Notes: generated by a model not told the origin, from the letters alone. A stretch of DNA of 64,000 nucleotides from Chitinibacter sp046530675 (GCF_046530675.1 NZ_CP172558.1:1302001-1366000), one strand, 5' to 3'; counted from the first letter of the stretch, positions 33,914 through 43,136 are shown. Numbers and translations are program-made.

Positions 33914-35089
33914 ATGCTCAATTTTACTTTTCATTCGCCAACCCGATTGCATTTTGGCCGCGGGCAGGTTCGGCAGCTGACCAAGGAAATTCCGGCAGGC
34001 AGCCGGGTGTTGCTCACTTCGGGTGGGGGCAGTATTCGTCACAACGGTGTGCGCGATGAAGTGCTGGCTCAGTTGGCGCATTGCACGGTGATTGAATTCT
34101 CCGGCATTGAACCCAATCCCGAATACGAAACGCTAAAACGGGCTGCCGAGTTGGGGCGGCAGGAGCGGGTAGACTGGGTGCTGGCGGTGGGTGGGGGGTC
34201 GGTGATTGATGGCAGCAAGTTTATCGCCGCAGCAATTGACCTCGAAGTGGGTATCGATCCGTGGCTGATGGTTGGTAATCGCACTCCCATCAACAGTGCA
34301 AGGCCGCTCGGCGTCGTGCTGACGCTGCCGGCCACTGGTGCAGAAGGCAATAATGTCGGCGTGATTTCCCGTCGTGAAACGCTCGACAAACAGTCATTTC
34401 GCAGCCCTTATTCGTATCCGTCTGTTGCCATTCTTGATCCGTGTTTTACTTTCAGTCTGCCGCCGCGGCAGATTGGTAACGGCGTCGTTGATGCCTTTGT
34501 GCATACGCTGGAGCAATACCTGACGTATCCGGTTGACGCGCGCGTACAAGATCGAATGGCTGAAGGCATTCTGCAAACGCTGATCGAAGTCGGGCCAACG
34601 ACCTTGGCCGAGCCGGATAACTACGATGCGCGTGCCAACTATATGTGGGCGGCAACGCAGGCCTTGTTTGGTTTGATCGGTGCGGGCCAGCCGCAGGATT
34701 GGTCCAGCCATGCCATTGGTCATGAACTCACTGCGCTGTACGGGCTGGATCATGCCCGTTCGCTGTCGGTTGTTGTGCCGCATCTGCTGCAATATTGCCG
34801 CGCCGACAAGGCCGCCAAACTGAAGCAATATGGTGAACGCGTTTGGGGTTTGCAGGGTGATGATGAAGCCATTATTGATGCAGCCATTGCCGCAACCCGT
34901 GATTTCTTCGTGCGCATGGGCTTGCCCGTCACGATGGCGCAGGCCGGGATCAATGCCGGGGAGGCCGCGCAGAAAGTCGAAACAAATTTGCCACGCCATA
35001 AACCGCAGCCGGTCGGAGAGCATGGCAAACTGACTGCGCAGGATTGCGCCGCGATTGTGCGAAGCAGTGTGGATTCTATGGAAGCATGA
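33914..35089 (+). CDS. Iron-containing alcohol dehydrogenase (YqhD-like)
   Basis: A 391-residue NAD(P)H-dependent aldehyde/alcohol oxidoreductase. The nucleotide site GGGSVIDGSKFIAAA (about 98-112) and the metal ligands, Asp and His in VVDAFVHTLEQYL (about 194-206) and the two His in DWSSHAIGHELTALYGLDHARSLSVVVPHLL (about 262-291), fit group III dehydrogenases of the YqhD type, which reduce toxic short aldehydes. ATG 33914 has GGAG 8 bases upstream; a start 60 bases earlier lacks one. Cofactor (NADPH is usual in YqhD) and metal (zinc or iron) are not proved by sequence. Confidence 0.9.
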   Translation: MLNFTFHSPTRLHFGRGQVRQLTKEIPAGSRVLLTSGGGSIRHNGVRDEVLAQLAHCTVIEFSGIEPNPEYETLKRAAELGRQERVDWVLAVGGGSVIDGSKFIAAAIDLEVGIDPWLMVGNRTPINSARPLGVVLTLPATGAEGNNVGVISRRETLDKQSFRSPYSYPSVAILDPCFTFSLPPRQIGNGVVDAFVHTLEQYLTYPVDARVQDRMAEGILQTLIEVGPTTLAEPDNYDARANYMWAATQALFGLIGAGQPQDWSSHAIGHELTALYGLDHARSLSVVVPHLLQYCRADKAAKLKQYGERVWGLQGDDEAIIDAAIAATRDFFVRMGLPVTMAQAGINAGEAAQKVETNLPRHKPQPVGEHGKLTAQDCAAIVRSSVDSMEA

Positions 35090-35187
35090 CGGTCGTCAGT
35101 GGTCGGATTTGAAGTCAGTGCCACAGGAACGGAAAATGCAGAAATTTCATCTTGACCATTTCAAATTTCAGCCAGCATCATCAAAGT

Positions 35188-37560
35188 ATGCTTCAAAAGG
35201 GATTTCTTCTCACTCGCCAATGGCGCGATACCGCAGCAGGGACCGAGCTTGATTTTTGGCTGGCTACCGATCATGGCCCGCGCCATATTCGCTTAACACA
35301 TCAGCGCTCAACCGCCTTCATTCCAGCCTGCCAGCGCGAGCAGACGGAACTCATCTTACGCAATAAGAAGCAGGGGGAAATGCTACGTGCGGAGCTACGC
35401 CCACTTGCGCTGTCGGATTTTCAGCATCGAACGGTACTTGGCCTTTATACGAAACAATACAAGCATCTGGGTAAGCTCGAGAGGCAATTGCGTCAAGCGG
35501 GCATCGACGTCTATGAAGCGGATATTTTTCCACCTGATCGCTACTTGATGGAGCGCTTTATCACCGGACCGGTCTGGTTTCATGATCAAACCGACGATCA
35601 AGTTAGCGTATTAAATAGCGAACTCAAACCTGCGTTGGGCTATCGTCCCCAGCTACGCTTGGTCTCGCTCGATATTGAAACCAGTGCGCGGGGCGAGCTG
35701 TATTCGATTGCGCTAGAGGGCTGCGGTCAACGGCAGGTGTATATGCTTGGGCCGCAAAACGGGGAGGATCAGGGGTTTGATTTTACGCTCACCTACTGTG
35801 AGAGCCGCCTTCAATTACTGGAAAAATTAAATAGCTGGATTGCTCGCTATGATCCAGACGCCATTATCGGATGGAATCTGGTGCAGTTTGATCTGCGCAT
35901 TCTGCAGCAACACTCAGAGCAATATCGCATCCCGTTGCGCCTTGGGCGGGACGGCAGTGCTATGGAGTGGCGAAAACATCCCCAGCAAGATCATTTTTTT
36001 GCCAGTGTGGCAGGCCGGCTGATTATTGATGGCATCGAAGCGCTGAAATCAGCCACCTGGAGTTTCCCATCGTTCAGTTTGGAATACGTATCCCAAACCC
36101 TGCTTGGCGAAGGCAAAGCCAGTGACAATCCTTATCAGCGGATGGATGAAATCCAACGCCGTTTCGAGCAAGATAAACCCGCGCTGGCAAAATATAACCT
36201 CAAAGATTGCGAACTGGTTACGCGCATTTTTGCGAAAACGGAGCTAATCCCCTTTCTGCTCGAACGTGCGACAGTCACTGGACTCCCGATCGATCGCAGT
36301 GGTGGATCGGTTGCGGCATTTACCCACCGCTATCTGCCATTGATGCATCGCTTAGGTTATGTTGCGCCGAATTTGGGCGATATTCACGGAGCACCCAGCC
36401 CGGGTGGGTTTGTGATGAATTCGCAGCCTGGGCTTTATGATTCGGTACTCGTGCTCGACTATAAGAGCCTGTACCCCTCGATCATCCGCAGTTTTCTGAT
36501 TGACCCTGTGGGCCTGATTGAAGGTATGCAGCATCCTGAAGATGCGTTTTCGGTGCCTGGTTTTGTGGGCGCGCGCTTCTCGCGTACCAAACACTGTTTG
36601 CCTGCGATTGTTAGCCAAATCTCGCAAGGACGGGAAGACGCAAAGCGTGAATCCAATGCGCCGCTGTCACAGGCACTGAAAATCATCATGAACTCGTTCT
36701 ATGGTGTTCTTGGTTCTAGTGGTTGTCGTTTCTTCGATCCTCGCCTTGCTTCGTCGATTACGATGCGTGGGCATGAAATCATGCACAAGACACGTCAGTT
36801 GATCGAGCAGCAAGGTTATACGGTGATTTACGGCGATACCGATTCGACTTTCGTTTGGCTAAAACACGCCCATTCAGAGGCGCAGGCTGCGGACATTGGC
36901 CACCGACTAGCAAAACACATAAATCACTGGTGGCAGCAGCATTTGCAATCGCAATTCGGTTTAGAAAGCGCACTCGAACTGCAATTTGAGAAACACTATT
37001 GCCGCTTCTTCATGCCCACAATTCGTGGCACCGAAGAAGGTAGCAAAAAGCGTTATGCGGGGCTCACCATGCGCGCCGATGGCACGGATGAAATCGTCTA
37101 TAAGGGGCTGGAAACTGTACGTACCGATTGGACACCACTGGCCCAACAGTTTCAGCAAGCGCTATATGGACGTATTTTCAGAAAGCAAGCTTATCAGGAC
37201 TTCGTCAGGGAATATGTTGAGCGTACACTGAATGGGGAGTTTGATGACCTGTTGGTTTACCGTAAGCGACTACGCCGGCCGATAGCCGATTACCAGCGCA
37301 ACGTACCGCCCCATGTTCGTGCGGCGCGAATCGCCGATGAGTACAACCGACAGCAGGGTCGCCCTCAGCAATATCAGAAAGGCGGGTGGATCAGCTATGT
37401 GATGACGGGCGCAGGCCCTGAGCCACTCGAAGCCCGGCGCCAGAAGATTGATTACGAACACTATATTGCATCTCAGCTCAAGCCGATTGCCGATGCGATA
37501 CTGCCATTGCTTCAGGATAACTTTGACAACTTAGTTAGTCGCCAACAACAGCTATTCTGA
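35188..37560 (+). CDS. polB: DNA polymerase II (family B)
   Basis: A 790-residue family B polymerase with 3'-5' exonuclease, used in E. coli for translesion and restart synthesis. Exo I is SLDIETSARGEL (Asp162, Glu164), Exo II GWNLVQFDLRIL, Exo III YNLKDCELV. Polymerase motifs are A DYKSLYPSIIR, B KIIMNSFYG and C YGDTDS (Asp550, Asp552). All catalytic acids are present. ATG 35188 (MLQKGFLLTRQWRD) is chosen because it lines up with E. coli PolB; a TTG 36 bases earlier is less likely. No LexA-like CTGT-N8-ACAG site is seen just upstream. The protein strongly resembles enterobacterial PolB, and polB is not universal in Neisseriales, so horizontal gain is possible. Confidence 0.95.
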   Translation: MLQKGFLLTRQWRDTAAGTELDFWLATDHGPRHIRLTHQRSTAFIPACQREQTELILRNKKQGEMLRAELRPLALSDFQHRTVLGLYTKQYKHLGKLERQLRQAGIDVYEADIFPPDRYLMERFITGPVWFHDQTDDQVSVLNSELKPALGYRPQLRLVSLDIETSARGELYSIALEGCGQRQVYMLGPQNGEDQGFDFTLTYCESRLQLLEKLNSWIARYDPDAIIGWNLVQFDLRILQQHSEQYRIPLRLGRDGSAMEWRKHPQQDHFFASVAGRLIIDGIEALKSATWSFPSFSLEYVSQTLLGEGKASDNPYQRMDEIQRRFEQDKPALAKYNLKDCELVTRIFAKTELIPFLLERATVTGLPIDRSGGSVAAFTHRYLPLMHRLGYVAPNLGDIHGAPSPGGFVMNSQPGLYDSVLVLDYKSLYPSIIRSFLIDPVGLIEGMQHPEDAFSVPGFVGARFSRTKHCLPAIVSQISQGREDAKRESNAPLSQALKIIMNSFYGVLGSSGCRFFDPRLASSITMRGHEIMHKTRQLIEQQGYTVIYGDTDSTFVWLKHAHSEAQAADIGHRLAKHINHWWQQHLQSQFGLESALELQFEKHYCRFFMPTIRGTEEGSKKRYAGLTMRADGTDEIVYKGLETVRTDWTPLAQQFQQALYGRIFRKQAYQDFVREYVERTLNGEFDDLLVYRKRLRRPIADYQRNVPPHVRAARIADEYNRQQGRPQQYQKGGWISYVMTGAGPEPLEARRQKIDYEHYIASQLKPIADAILPLLQDNFDNLVSRQQQLF

Positions 37561-37612
37561 GTGGCTAATGTGCACGAAGGTCAAAAAGACGTTTTGGGCA
37601 AATTTTGGGCGT

Positions 37613-37645
37613 AAAAAAACCTAGGCTTGAGACCTAGGTTTTTTT
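37613..37645. terminator. Bidirectional terminator between polB and tRNA-fMet
   Basis: A perfect 13-bp inverted repeat (37613-37625 with 37633-37645), AAAAAAACCTAGG and complement, with a 7-nt loop. It ends polB on the plus strand and the tRNA transcript on the minus strand. Confidence 0.9.
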
Positions 37646-37650
37646 ACTTT

Positions 37651-37726
37651 TGGTTGCGGGAACAGGACTCGAACCTGTGACCTTCGGGTTATGAGCCCGA
37701 CGAGCTGCCAACTGCTCCATCCCGCG
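37651..37726 (-). tRNA. tRNA-fMet (CAT), copy 1
   Basis: A 76-nt cloverleaf read on the minus strand with encoded CCA. The anticodon CAT is at 37691-37693. The unpaired first base (C-A at the acceptor end, CGCGGG/CCCGCAACCA) and the three G-C pairs of the anticodon stem (GGG/CCC) mark initiator tRNA rather than elongator Met. It is the second gene of a two-tRNA transcript. Confidence 0.95.
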
Positions 37727-37831
37727 TCTGTACTTGGCGATCAGTATTGCTACTGAGAAAAACCGCTTGCTGCGTCACACATTGTCACAGCGACTAAGTA
37801 ACACATCGAAGCGATTTTTGAGGAATTTGTC

Positions 37832-37907
37832 TGGTTGCGGGAACAGGACTCGAACCTGTGACCTTCGGGTTATGAGCCCGACGAGCTGCCAACTGCTCCA
37901 TCCCGCG
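37832..37907 (-). tRNA. tRNA-fMet (CAT), copy 2
   Basis: Sequence-identical to copy 1 over all 76 bases, including the encoded CCA. It is 105 bases upstream in the direction of transcription and follows a strong promoter. Confidence 0.95.
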
Positions 37908-37920
37908 ACAGAGAGGGCGA

Positions 37921-37949
37921 ACTATATAGCCGACGTGCTTTACTGTCAA
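37921..37949 (-). promoter_or_regulatory. Sigma-70 promoter for the tRNA-fMet pair
   Basis: On the minus strand a perfect TTGACA (37944-37949) is followed after 17 bases by TATAGT (37921-37926). The first tRNA gene begins 13 bases downstream of the -10 box. Confidence 0.88.
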
Positions 37950-38077
37950 TTTTTATTTTCAAATGGGGCGCTGGAAGGGGGCTGTTAGGAGGGATTTGTG
38001 CTTTGCGTTTGATGCCCGGCAAGCTTCGGGTGATGAAACTAACCTACAATCTATTGTCCTCATCCTATCGGCGCGCA

Positions 38078-38866
38078 ATGATGCACACCTTCCCCGCAAC
38101 GGCTGTTTTACCTCTGGATCAGATCTTGGCGCTGGTGCTGGACGCCGGGGTACTTTTGCATCAATCGGGTTCGGGTACGCACCGTACTTCGTCGGCGATG
38201 CAGCGGATTGCCAAGGCCTTGGGGGCCGAACGGGTCGAGACGATGATTTCGTCGACCAATATTGGCGCGACGATTGAGCGCGCAGGCGAGACGGGCAATG
38301 AAACGCAAACCGCTTTTCGCAAAGCGCCGCATATGGGCGTCAATTTTGCGACGCTATCGGCGATCCGCCGCTGGTTGTATCAACTGGAACAGCACCATCC
38401 TGATGCCGAAGCTGCGCGTGTGCAGTTGAGTGAAATTGCCCGTCGTGCAACGCATTATCCGCGTTGGCTGATTATTTTGACGGTGGGTATATCGTGCGGG
38501 GCATTTGCTGCATTGTTTGGTGGCGATATACCTGCCATTGTATATACGACAGTGGGCGCTGCGTGCGGTATGGCTGTGCGTTTTGCGCTGGTGCTGCGGC
38601 ACTTCAAACCGTCGATTTTTGCGACCGCAGCGAGCTTTGTCGCGCTGCTGTTGACCGGCTTGCTCGCGCGCTGGGGCAGTGCGACGCCCGATGCGGCGCT
38701 GGCCGCATCGGTGCTGTTTCTGATTCCCGGTGTGCCGCTGATTAACGGGGCATCTGATTTATTAAATGGTAATTATCTGAACGGCATGGTGCGTTTTGCG
38801 ATGAGTGCGGTGATTGTTTTTGGCATCGCGGTAGGCGTGAGTATTGCGTTGCGAATTTTGGGTTGA
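38078..38866 (+). CDS. yjjP: Threonine/serine exporter family, N-terminal subunit (YjjP-like)
   Basis: A 262-residue protein of the ThrE N-terminal (PF06738) family. The hydrophilic first 125 residues contain the GSGTHRTSSAMQRIAKALG block, and five membrane helices follow. The C-terminal half motif LIPGVPLINGASDLLNGNYLNG is diagnostic. In one-gene ThrE proteins this part is fused to the next protein; here, as in E. coli YjjP/YjjB, it is separate. E. coli YjjPB has been reported to export succinate, so substrates other than threonine/serine are possible. ATG 38078 or 38081 is the likely start; upstream in-frame ATGs lack ribosome sites. Confidence 0.85.
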   Translation: MMHTFPATAVLPLDQILALVLDAGVLLHQSGSGTHRTSSAMQRIAKALGAERVETMISSTNIGATIERAGETGNETQTAFRKAPHMGVNFATLSAIRRWLYQLEQHHPDAEAARVQLSEIARRATHYPRWLIILTVGISCGAFAALFGGDIPAIVYTTVGAACGMAVRFALVLRHFKPSIFATAASFVALLLTGLLARWGSATPDAALAASVLFLIPGVPLINGASDLLNGNYLNGMVRFAMSAVIVFGIAVGVSIALRILG

Positions 38867-38877
38867 GGGTTGAAGCG

Positions 38878-39336
38878 ATGAATGCATGGTTACTCGAGCT
38901 CTGGGCTGCGCCAGCAGCACTGGGTTTTGCACTGCTATTCAATGTGCCACCGCGCACGCTCTGGATGTGCGGCGTGCTCGCCATTGCCGGGCACGCTTGC
39001 CGCAAGCTGGTGATGGTCTCCGGCGGCGATATTGTGCTGGGCACCTTGTGCGCTGGCCTCTTGATCGGCTTTTTTGCCGAGTGGTGGGGTGCCCGCCGCG
39101 ATGAACCGGGTGCGATTTTTGCCGTCAGTGCGGCGATTCCGATGGTGCCCGGTACATATATGTATAAGGCGGTGCAAGCGCTGCTCGGCATTGCCACTTT
39201 GCCGCATGGCGCAGATGGCTCGCAGCTTTTGGTCAGCGCCGGCGTCAGTGGCATTAGCGCCGGCATGATTGTGATTGCGCTGGCTTTTGGTGTGGCGGCG
39301 CCGATGCTGTTGTGGCCGAAAACAGCACATCGCTAA
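38878..39336 (+). CDS. yjjB: Threonine/serine exporter family, C-terminal subunit (YjjB-like)
   Basis: A 152-residue membrane protein with five helices of the ThrE C-terminal (DUF3815) type. The block AAIPMVPGTYMYKAVQALLG matches the family. It starts 11 bases after the partner gene, so the two subunits are made together. Together they should form one transporter. The substrate is not known here. Confidence 0.85.
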   Translation: MNAWLLELWAAPAALGFALLFNVPPRTLWMCGVLAIAGHACRKLVMVSGGDIVLGTLCAGLLIGFFAEWWGARRDEPGAIFAVSAAIPMVPGTYMYKAVQALLGIATLPHGADGSQLLVSAGVSGISAGMIVIALAFGVAAPMLLWPKTAHR

Positions 39337-39388
39337 GCGGGCAATGATCCTGTTTTGGAGCTACGCTTTTGTCATAAGGAGGATAGTG

Positions 39389-40147
39389 ATGACATCAACG
39401 TGCTTGCAATGGATCAGACTCGGTTTGCTGCTGGCATTTTTATCGCTGCCGGCTTTGGCTGCGAATGCCAAGGAGGTCATTCCGTTTTACACCTATTATG
39501 ACGAACCGCCGTATGCGTTAGACCAGCCTGACAATCTGACCAATAAATTGGCGAGCTGGCTGTCAGCCAAATCGGCAGGTAGTTATTTGTTTGTTCCCAC
39601 TTATCTGCCTCGCAAACGGCTAGACATGACCGTCATTAACCAGCCGCAATGGCTGGGGGTGGTGGCCTGGGCTAATCCGAAGTTTTTTGACGATGTAAAT
39701 GAAACCAGATATCGCTGGAGCAGAACTGTTACCAGCGATATCAATTTGGTCGTCAGCCATAAGGCAAAACCAGTCAATTTTAGCGACGCCAAATCTTTGT
39801 ATGGTCTGAAGGTCGGTGCTGTGTTTGGCCGGAAGTTGGCCGATTTTGAGGCCGAGATTCAGGCGGGAAACATCATTCGCGAAGATGCAGGCACTGCGCT
39901 AAACAATTTGCTCAAATTACGTGTACAACGCATTGATGCCACGCTGATTTCGACGAGCGCATTGCCTTATTACCGTTATCGTATCCCTGATCTGGATCAG
40001 TGGCTGTTTATCGCGCCGACACCGCGAGCCATTGTGGCTCGCTCGCTCTTTGTTGACCGGTCTCAGGAAAAATTAATGCAATTCCTTGACCGGGCGCTAC
40101 TGGCTTTACCCAGTGATCCGCAATGGCGCAACATTGTGAATCCCTGA
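39389..40147 (+). CDS. Periplasmic solute-binding protein (SBP family 3-like)
   Basis: A 252-residue exported protein with a strong AAGGAGG site (39376-39382) and a signal peptide (cleavage about ALAANA). The mature domain has the two-lobed amino-acid-binding fold: EVIPFYTYYDEPPYALDQ at the start, the hinge LYGLKVGAVFGRKLADF, and RVQRIDATLISTSALPYY. No ABC permease genes are close by, so it may be an orphan binding protein or one of the sensor-linked group. Ligand unknown. Confidence 0.8.
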   Translation: MTSTCLQWIRLGLLLAFLSLPALAANAKEVIPFYTYYDEPPYALDQPDNLTNKLASWLSAKSAGSYLFVPTYLPRKRLDMTVINQPQWLGVVAWANPKFFDDVNETRYRWSRTVTSDINLVVSHKAKPVNFSDAKSLYGLKVGAVFGRKLADFEAEIQAGNIIREDAGTALNNLLKLRVQRIDATLISTSALPYYRYRIPDLDQWLFIAPTPRAIVARSLFVDRSQEKLMQFLDRALLALPSDPQWRNIVNP

Positions 40148-40148
40148 G

Positions 40149-41051
40149 TTAGCGATACTGCCGTAAATGGCGTGACACGGCGATTTGCGCGCCGATCAGA
40201 CACAGCAGTGCGACGATGCCACAGCTTATGGCAGCACTGAACAAATCGGGTGTTTGCAAGGCAAATTGCTGGCCATATGACTGTGCCAGTGCTTCGATGG
40301 CCGGATTAAGATGGCTGATTGTTCCCCACACGATGACAACGGCGAACAGACCGCCGAGCAGGCCTTGCAATAGGGCGGTATGGATAAACGGGCGACGGAT
40401 AAAGGCGTCGGTCGCGCCGATCAGTTTGGCGACTTCGATTTCATCCTTGCGAGTCAGAATCTGCATGCGGATTGCATTGCCGGTAATTAGAACCAGCGCA
40501 GCGCCGAGCATTGTCAGCACCACTTCAAACAGGTTTTGCCCCAACTCGGTGATTTTCGCCAGCCGCCGTGCCCATTCCGAATCGAGCTGCACTTCCTCGA
40601 CGCCGGTAAAGCGCGCCAGCTCTTTTTGCAAGGCTTCGAGTGCTGCGGGCGAGTTGTCTTTGGCTTGCACAATAAAAGCATCGGGCAGCGGGTTTTCGCT
40701 GAGTCCGGCGAGCAGGTCGGCCGAGCCGAAACTGCTTTGCAGTTTTTTCAGCGCTTCGTCTTTGGCAACAAATTGCACTTGTTGCAGGCGCTCGTCTTTT
40801 TCCAGTGCGCTGCGGATTGCGCGGACTTGTTCGGCTTCGGCGCTGGGGATCATGAAAACCGATAGCTGTGGCTCGACCGAAATGCCCTGGCTGATCACGG
40901 ACAGGCTGCTGACCAGTAACCACAATGCCAAAGGAAACGCCGCCGTGATGCCGATGACCAGCAGATTGAGGATGCTACCGAGCGGGTGGGAAAACAAGGC
41001 GCCCGCCGCGCGGGTAAAAGCCAGTAAATGTGAACGAAGCCAGGCAGACAT
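40149..41051 (-). CDS. ftsX: Cell division protein FtsX
   Basis: A 300-residue inner-membrane protein with four helices (about 25-47, 172-196, 220-240 and 267-290) and a periplasmic loop (about 50-165). It pairs with FtsE as an ABC-like complex that regulates peptidoglycan hydrolysis at the septum. The layout and the C-terminal LICxIGAQIAVSRHLRQY fit FtsX. It follows ftsE after 10 bases and is last in the ftsY-ftsE-ftsX set, the usual order. The C-terminus faces the solute-binding gene, stop to stop, across one base. Confidence 0.92.
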   Translation of the reverse strand: MSAWLRSHLLAFTRAAGALFSHPLGSILNLLVIGITAAFPLALWLLVSSLSVISQGISVEPQLSVFMIPSAEAEQVRAIRSALEKDERLQQVQFVAKDEALKKLQSSFGSADLLAGLSENPLPDAFIVQAKDNSPAALEALQKELARFTGVEEVQLDSEWARRLAKITELGQNLFEVVLTMLGAALVLITGNAIRMQILTRKDEIEVAKLIGATDAFIRRPFIHTALLQGLLGGLFAVVIVWGTISHLNPAIEALAQSYGQQFALQTPDLFSAAISCGIVALLCLIGAQIAVSRHLRQYR

Positions 41052-41061
41052 TGGGGATTCC

Positions 41062-41715
41062 TCAGGCGGTAAACTGGCCGTTTTTCAGGCGTAAAATGCG
41101 GCGGCCATAATCGGCCATCAGCGATTCATCATGGGCAGAGATCACCAGCGTCACGCCGACCTGATGGAATGATTTGAATAATTCCAGAATATCGTTGGCG
41201 TAATCGCGATCCAGATTGGCAGTCGGCTCGTCGGCAAGCAGGATCGACGGCCGGTGAACGACGGCGCGCGCGATGCACAGGCGCTGCTGCTCGCCGCCAG
41301 AGAGTGAAACCGGGTTGAGTTTTTCCTTGCCAGCCAGCCCGACTTTATCGAGTGCGGCGAGCACGCGGCGGCGGCCTTCCTTGTGATCAAAACCGGTGAT
41401 GTCGAGCGGCAGGCGCACATTGTCGAATACGCTGCGGTCGTACAGGATTTTGTGATCCTGAAAAATAATTCCCAGATGGCGGCGCACGAAAGGCAAGGAC
41501 GCGCGGCTCATCCGAGCCAGATTTTGTCCATTGAGCAAGACCGCGCCGCTGCTGGGTTTTTCAATCCCGGCGATCAGTTTGAGCAAGGTCGATTTGCCAG
41601 CACCCGAATGTCCGGCCAGAAACACCAGCTCGCCAGTGGGAATTTCAAAGCTCAGGTTCTTGATGGCGTCAAAGCCGCCGGGATAACTTTTACTGACTTG
41701 CTGAAACTGGATCAT
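41062..41715 (-). CDS. ftsE: Cell division ATP-binding protein FtsE
   Basis: A 217-residue ABC ATPase that works with FtsX at the divisome. Walker A is GHSGAGKST (about 36-44), the signature LSGGEQQR (about 138-145), Walker B ILLADEP and the H-loop ISAHDE. All residues needed for ATP hydrolysis are present. It is 69 bases after ftsY, and ftsX follows within 10 bases. Confidence 0.95.
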   Translation of the reverse strand: MIQFQQVSKSYPGGFDAIKNLSFEIPTGELVFLAGHSGAGKSTLLKLIAGIEKPSSGAVLLNGQNLARMSRASLPFVRRHLGIIFQDHKILYDRSVFDNVRLPLDITGFDHKEGRRRVLAALDKVGLAGKEKLNPVSLSGGEQQRLCIARAVVHRPSILLADEPTANLDRDYANDILELFKSFHQVGVTLVISAHDESLMADYGRRILRLKNGQFTA

Positions 41716-41784
41716 TTCAATCCTTTGTGTTGGGTATATGGATGCAGCCCTTTTTTTATTAAGGGCTATCTGGATATACCTGCC

Positions 41785-42942
41785 TTATTCAAACAGTGCG
41801 TCGATGTAGTCTCGTGCGTCAAACGGCCGCAGATCGTCAATGGTTTCGCCAACGCCGATAAAGCGCAGCGGCACCGGGCGATTTTTGGCAATCGCTGCGA
41901 TCACGCCGCCTTTGGCCGTGCCGTCGAGCTTGGTTAGCACCAGACCAGTCAGTCCCAGCGCGTCGTCAAACGATTTGGTTTGCGCCAAGGCGTTCTGGCC
42001 GGTGTTGGCGTCAAGCACCAGCATGATTTCGTGCGGGCCAGTCGGATCGGCTTTTTGCACCACGCGTTTTACTTTCTTGATTTCTTCCATCAGATGCAGT
42101 TGCGTTGGCAAGCGGCCAGCGGTGTCGACAATCACCACGTCAATGCCGCGCGCGCGCGCCGAATTGACCGCGTCAAATGCGACCGCCGCCGCATCGCCCG
42201 ATTCCTGTGCAATCACATGAACGCCATTGCGCTCGCCCCAGACGACCAGTTGCTCGCGCGCTGCGGCGCGGAAGGTATCGCCGGCGGCGAGCAAAACGCT
42301 CTTGCCCTGGCTCTGGAAATATTTCGCCAATTTACCGATCGACGTGGTTTTACCCGCACCATTGACACCGGCGACCATCAGGATAAAAGGTTTCTGTCCG
42401 TCAACATTGAGCGGGATTTGCAGCGGCTCGATCAGCTCGACCAGGCTGTCTTTCAGCGCGCCTTTGAGCTCGGCTGGGTCTTTCAGCCCTTTGAGCGTCA
42501 CGCGTTCGCGCACGTCTTTGAGTAAATGCTGCGTCGCATCGACGCCCATATCGGCGGTGAGCAACACCGTTTCGAGTTCTTCATAGAGGTCTTCGTCGAT
42601 CTGGCCGCCGCCAAACACGCTGGCGAGACTTTTGCCGAGTTTGTCACGCGTCTTGGCCAGACCCAGTTTCAAGCGCTCGGTCCAGCTTAAGGTCGGGCGT
42701 TCCTGTGGCTGGTCGGTATTGCCGAGTTTGGCCGGGTCGACCTCGATGTATTGCTCTGCAGGCCTTGTTGAATCTGGCGTAGCTGGAAATACCCCGGTGT
42801 GCTCTGACTGGGCGATGTCGTCTTGCGGAGCTGCTTCGGACGTTGGCGCGCTGTTTGCTGATCCTGCTTCTGGCGGGATAGTGCTTAAATCCTGCTCCGT
42901 GGTGACGTCATCGGATTTCTTTTTGCGAAAAAAACTGAACAT
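41785..42942 (-). CDS. ftsY: Signal recognition particle receptor FtsY
   Basis: A 385-residue SRP-receptor GTPase. An acidic, Glu/Ser-rich A-region (about 1-85) precedes the NG domain. GTPase blocks are GVNGAGKTTSIGKLA (G1), DTAGRLPTQ (G3) and TKLDGTAKGG (G4-type), with the DARDYIDALFE terminus typical of the family. It targets nascent inner-membrane proteins to SecYEG. Repeat copy C lies in the divergent region before rsmD. Confidence 0.96.
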   Translation of the reverse strand: MFSFFRKKKSDDVTTEQDLSTIPPEAGSANSAPTSEAAPQDDIAQSEHTGVFPATPDSTRPAEQYIEVDPAKLGNTDQPQERPTLSWTERLKLGLAKTRDKLGKSLASVFGGGQIDEDLYEELETVLLTADMGVDATQHLLKDVRERVTLKGLKDPAELKGALKDSLVELIEPLQIPLNVDGQKPFILMVAGVNGAGKTTSIGKLAKYFQSQGKSVLLAAGDTFRAAAREQLVVWGERNGVHVIAQESGDAAAVAFDAVNSARARGIDVVIVDTAGRLPTQLHLMEEIKKVKRVVQKADPTGPHEIMLVLDANTGQNALAQTKSFDDALGLTGLVLTKLDGTAKGGVIAAIAKNRPVPLRFIGVGETIDDLRPFDARDYIDALFE

Positions 42943-42976
42943 AAGGTTTGGCGCTCTGGCTGCAAATCACGGAAAA

Positions 42977-43136
42977 TAAGTGGCAAGACAAAAGTTCCTA
43001 CGCTGTGGCCTGAGGCTATGGGCTGCGCTAAGGCAACAAGTTGCCAAGCTGCGCCACACCTTACTTCGCTTCGCCGTACGATTTGTACTGATCTTCGGCT
43101 TTGCGCCTTGCGTGAAAACTTTTGTTCGATTACTTA
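42977..43136 (+). repeat. Palindromic repeat copy C, enlarged by a nested hairpin
   Basis: 160 bp between ftsY and rsmD. The ends are TAAGT (42977-42981) and ACTTA (43132-43136), with CAAAAGTT and AACTTTTG arms. About 54 extra bases in the left half carry their own inverted repeats (GCAAC/GTTGC). The core CTTCGCTTCGCCGTACGATTTGTACTG is present. Confidence 0.8.

Noticed and set aside
33749..34081. N-terminal extension of the ClpP-like gene
   Set aside because: It overlaps the alcohol dehydrogenase gene on the other strand and shows no ClpP-like sequence.
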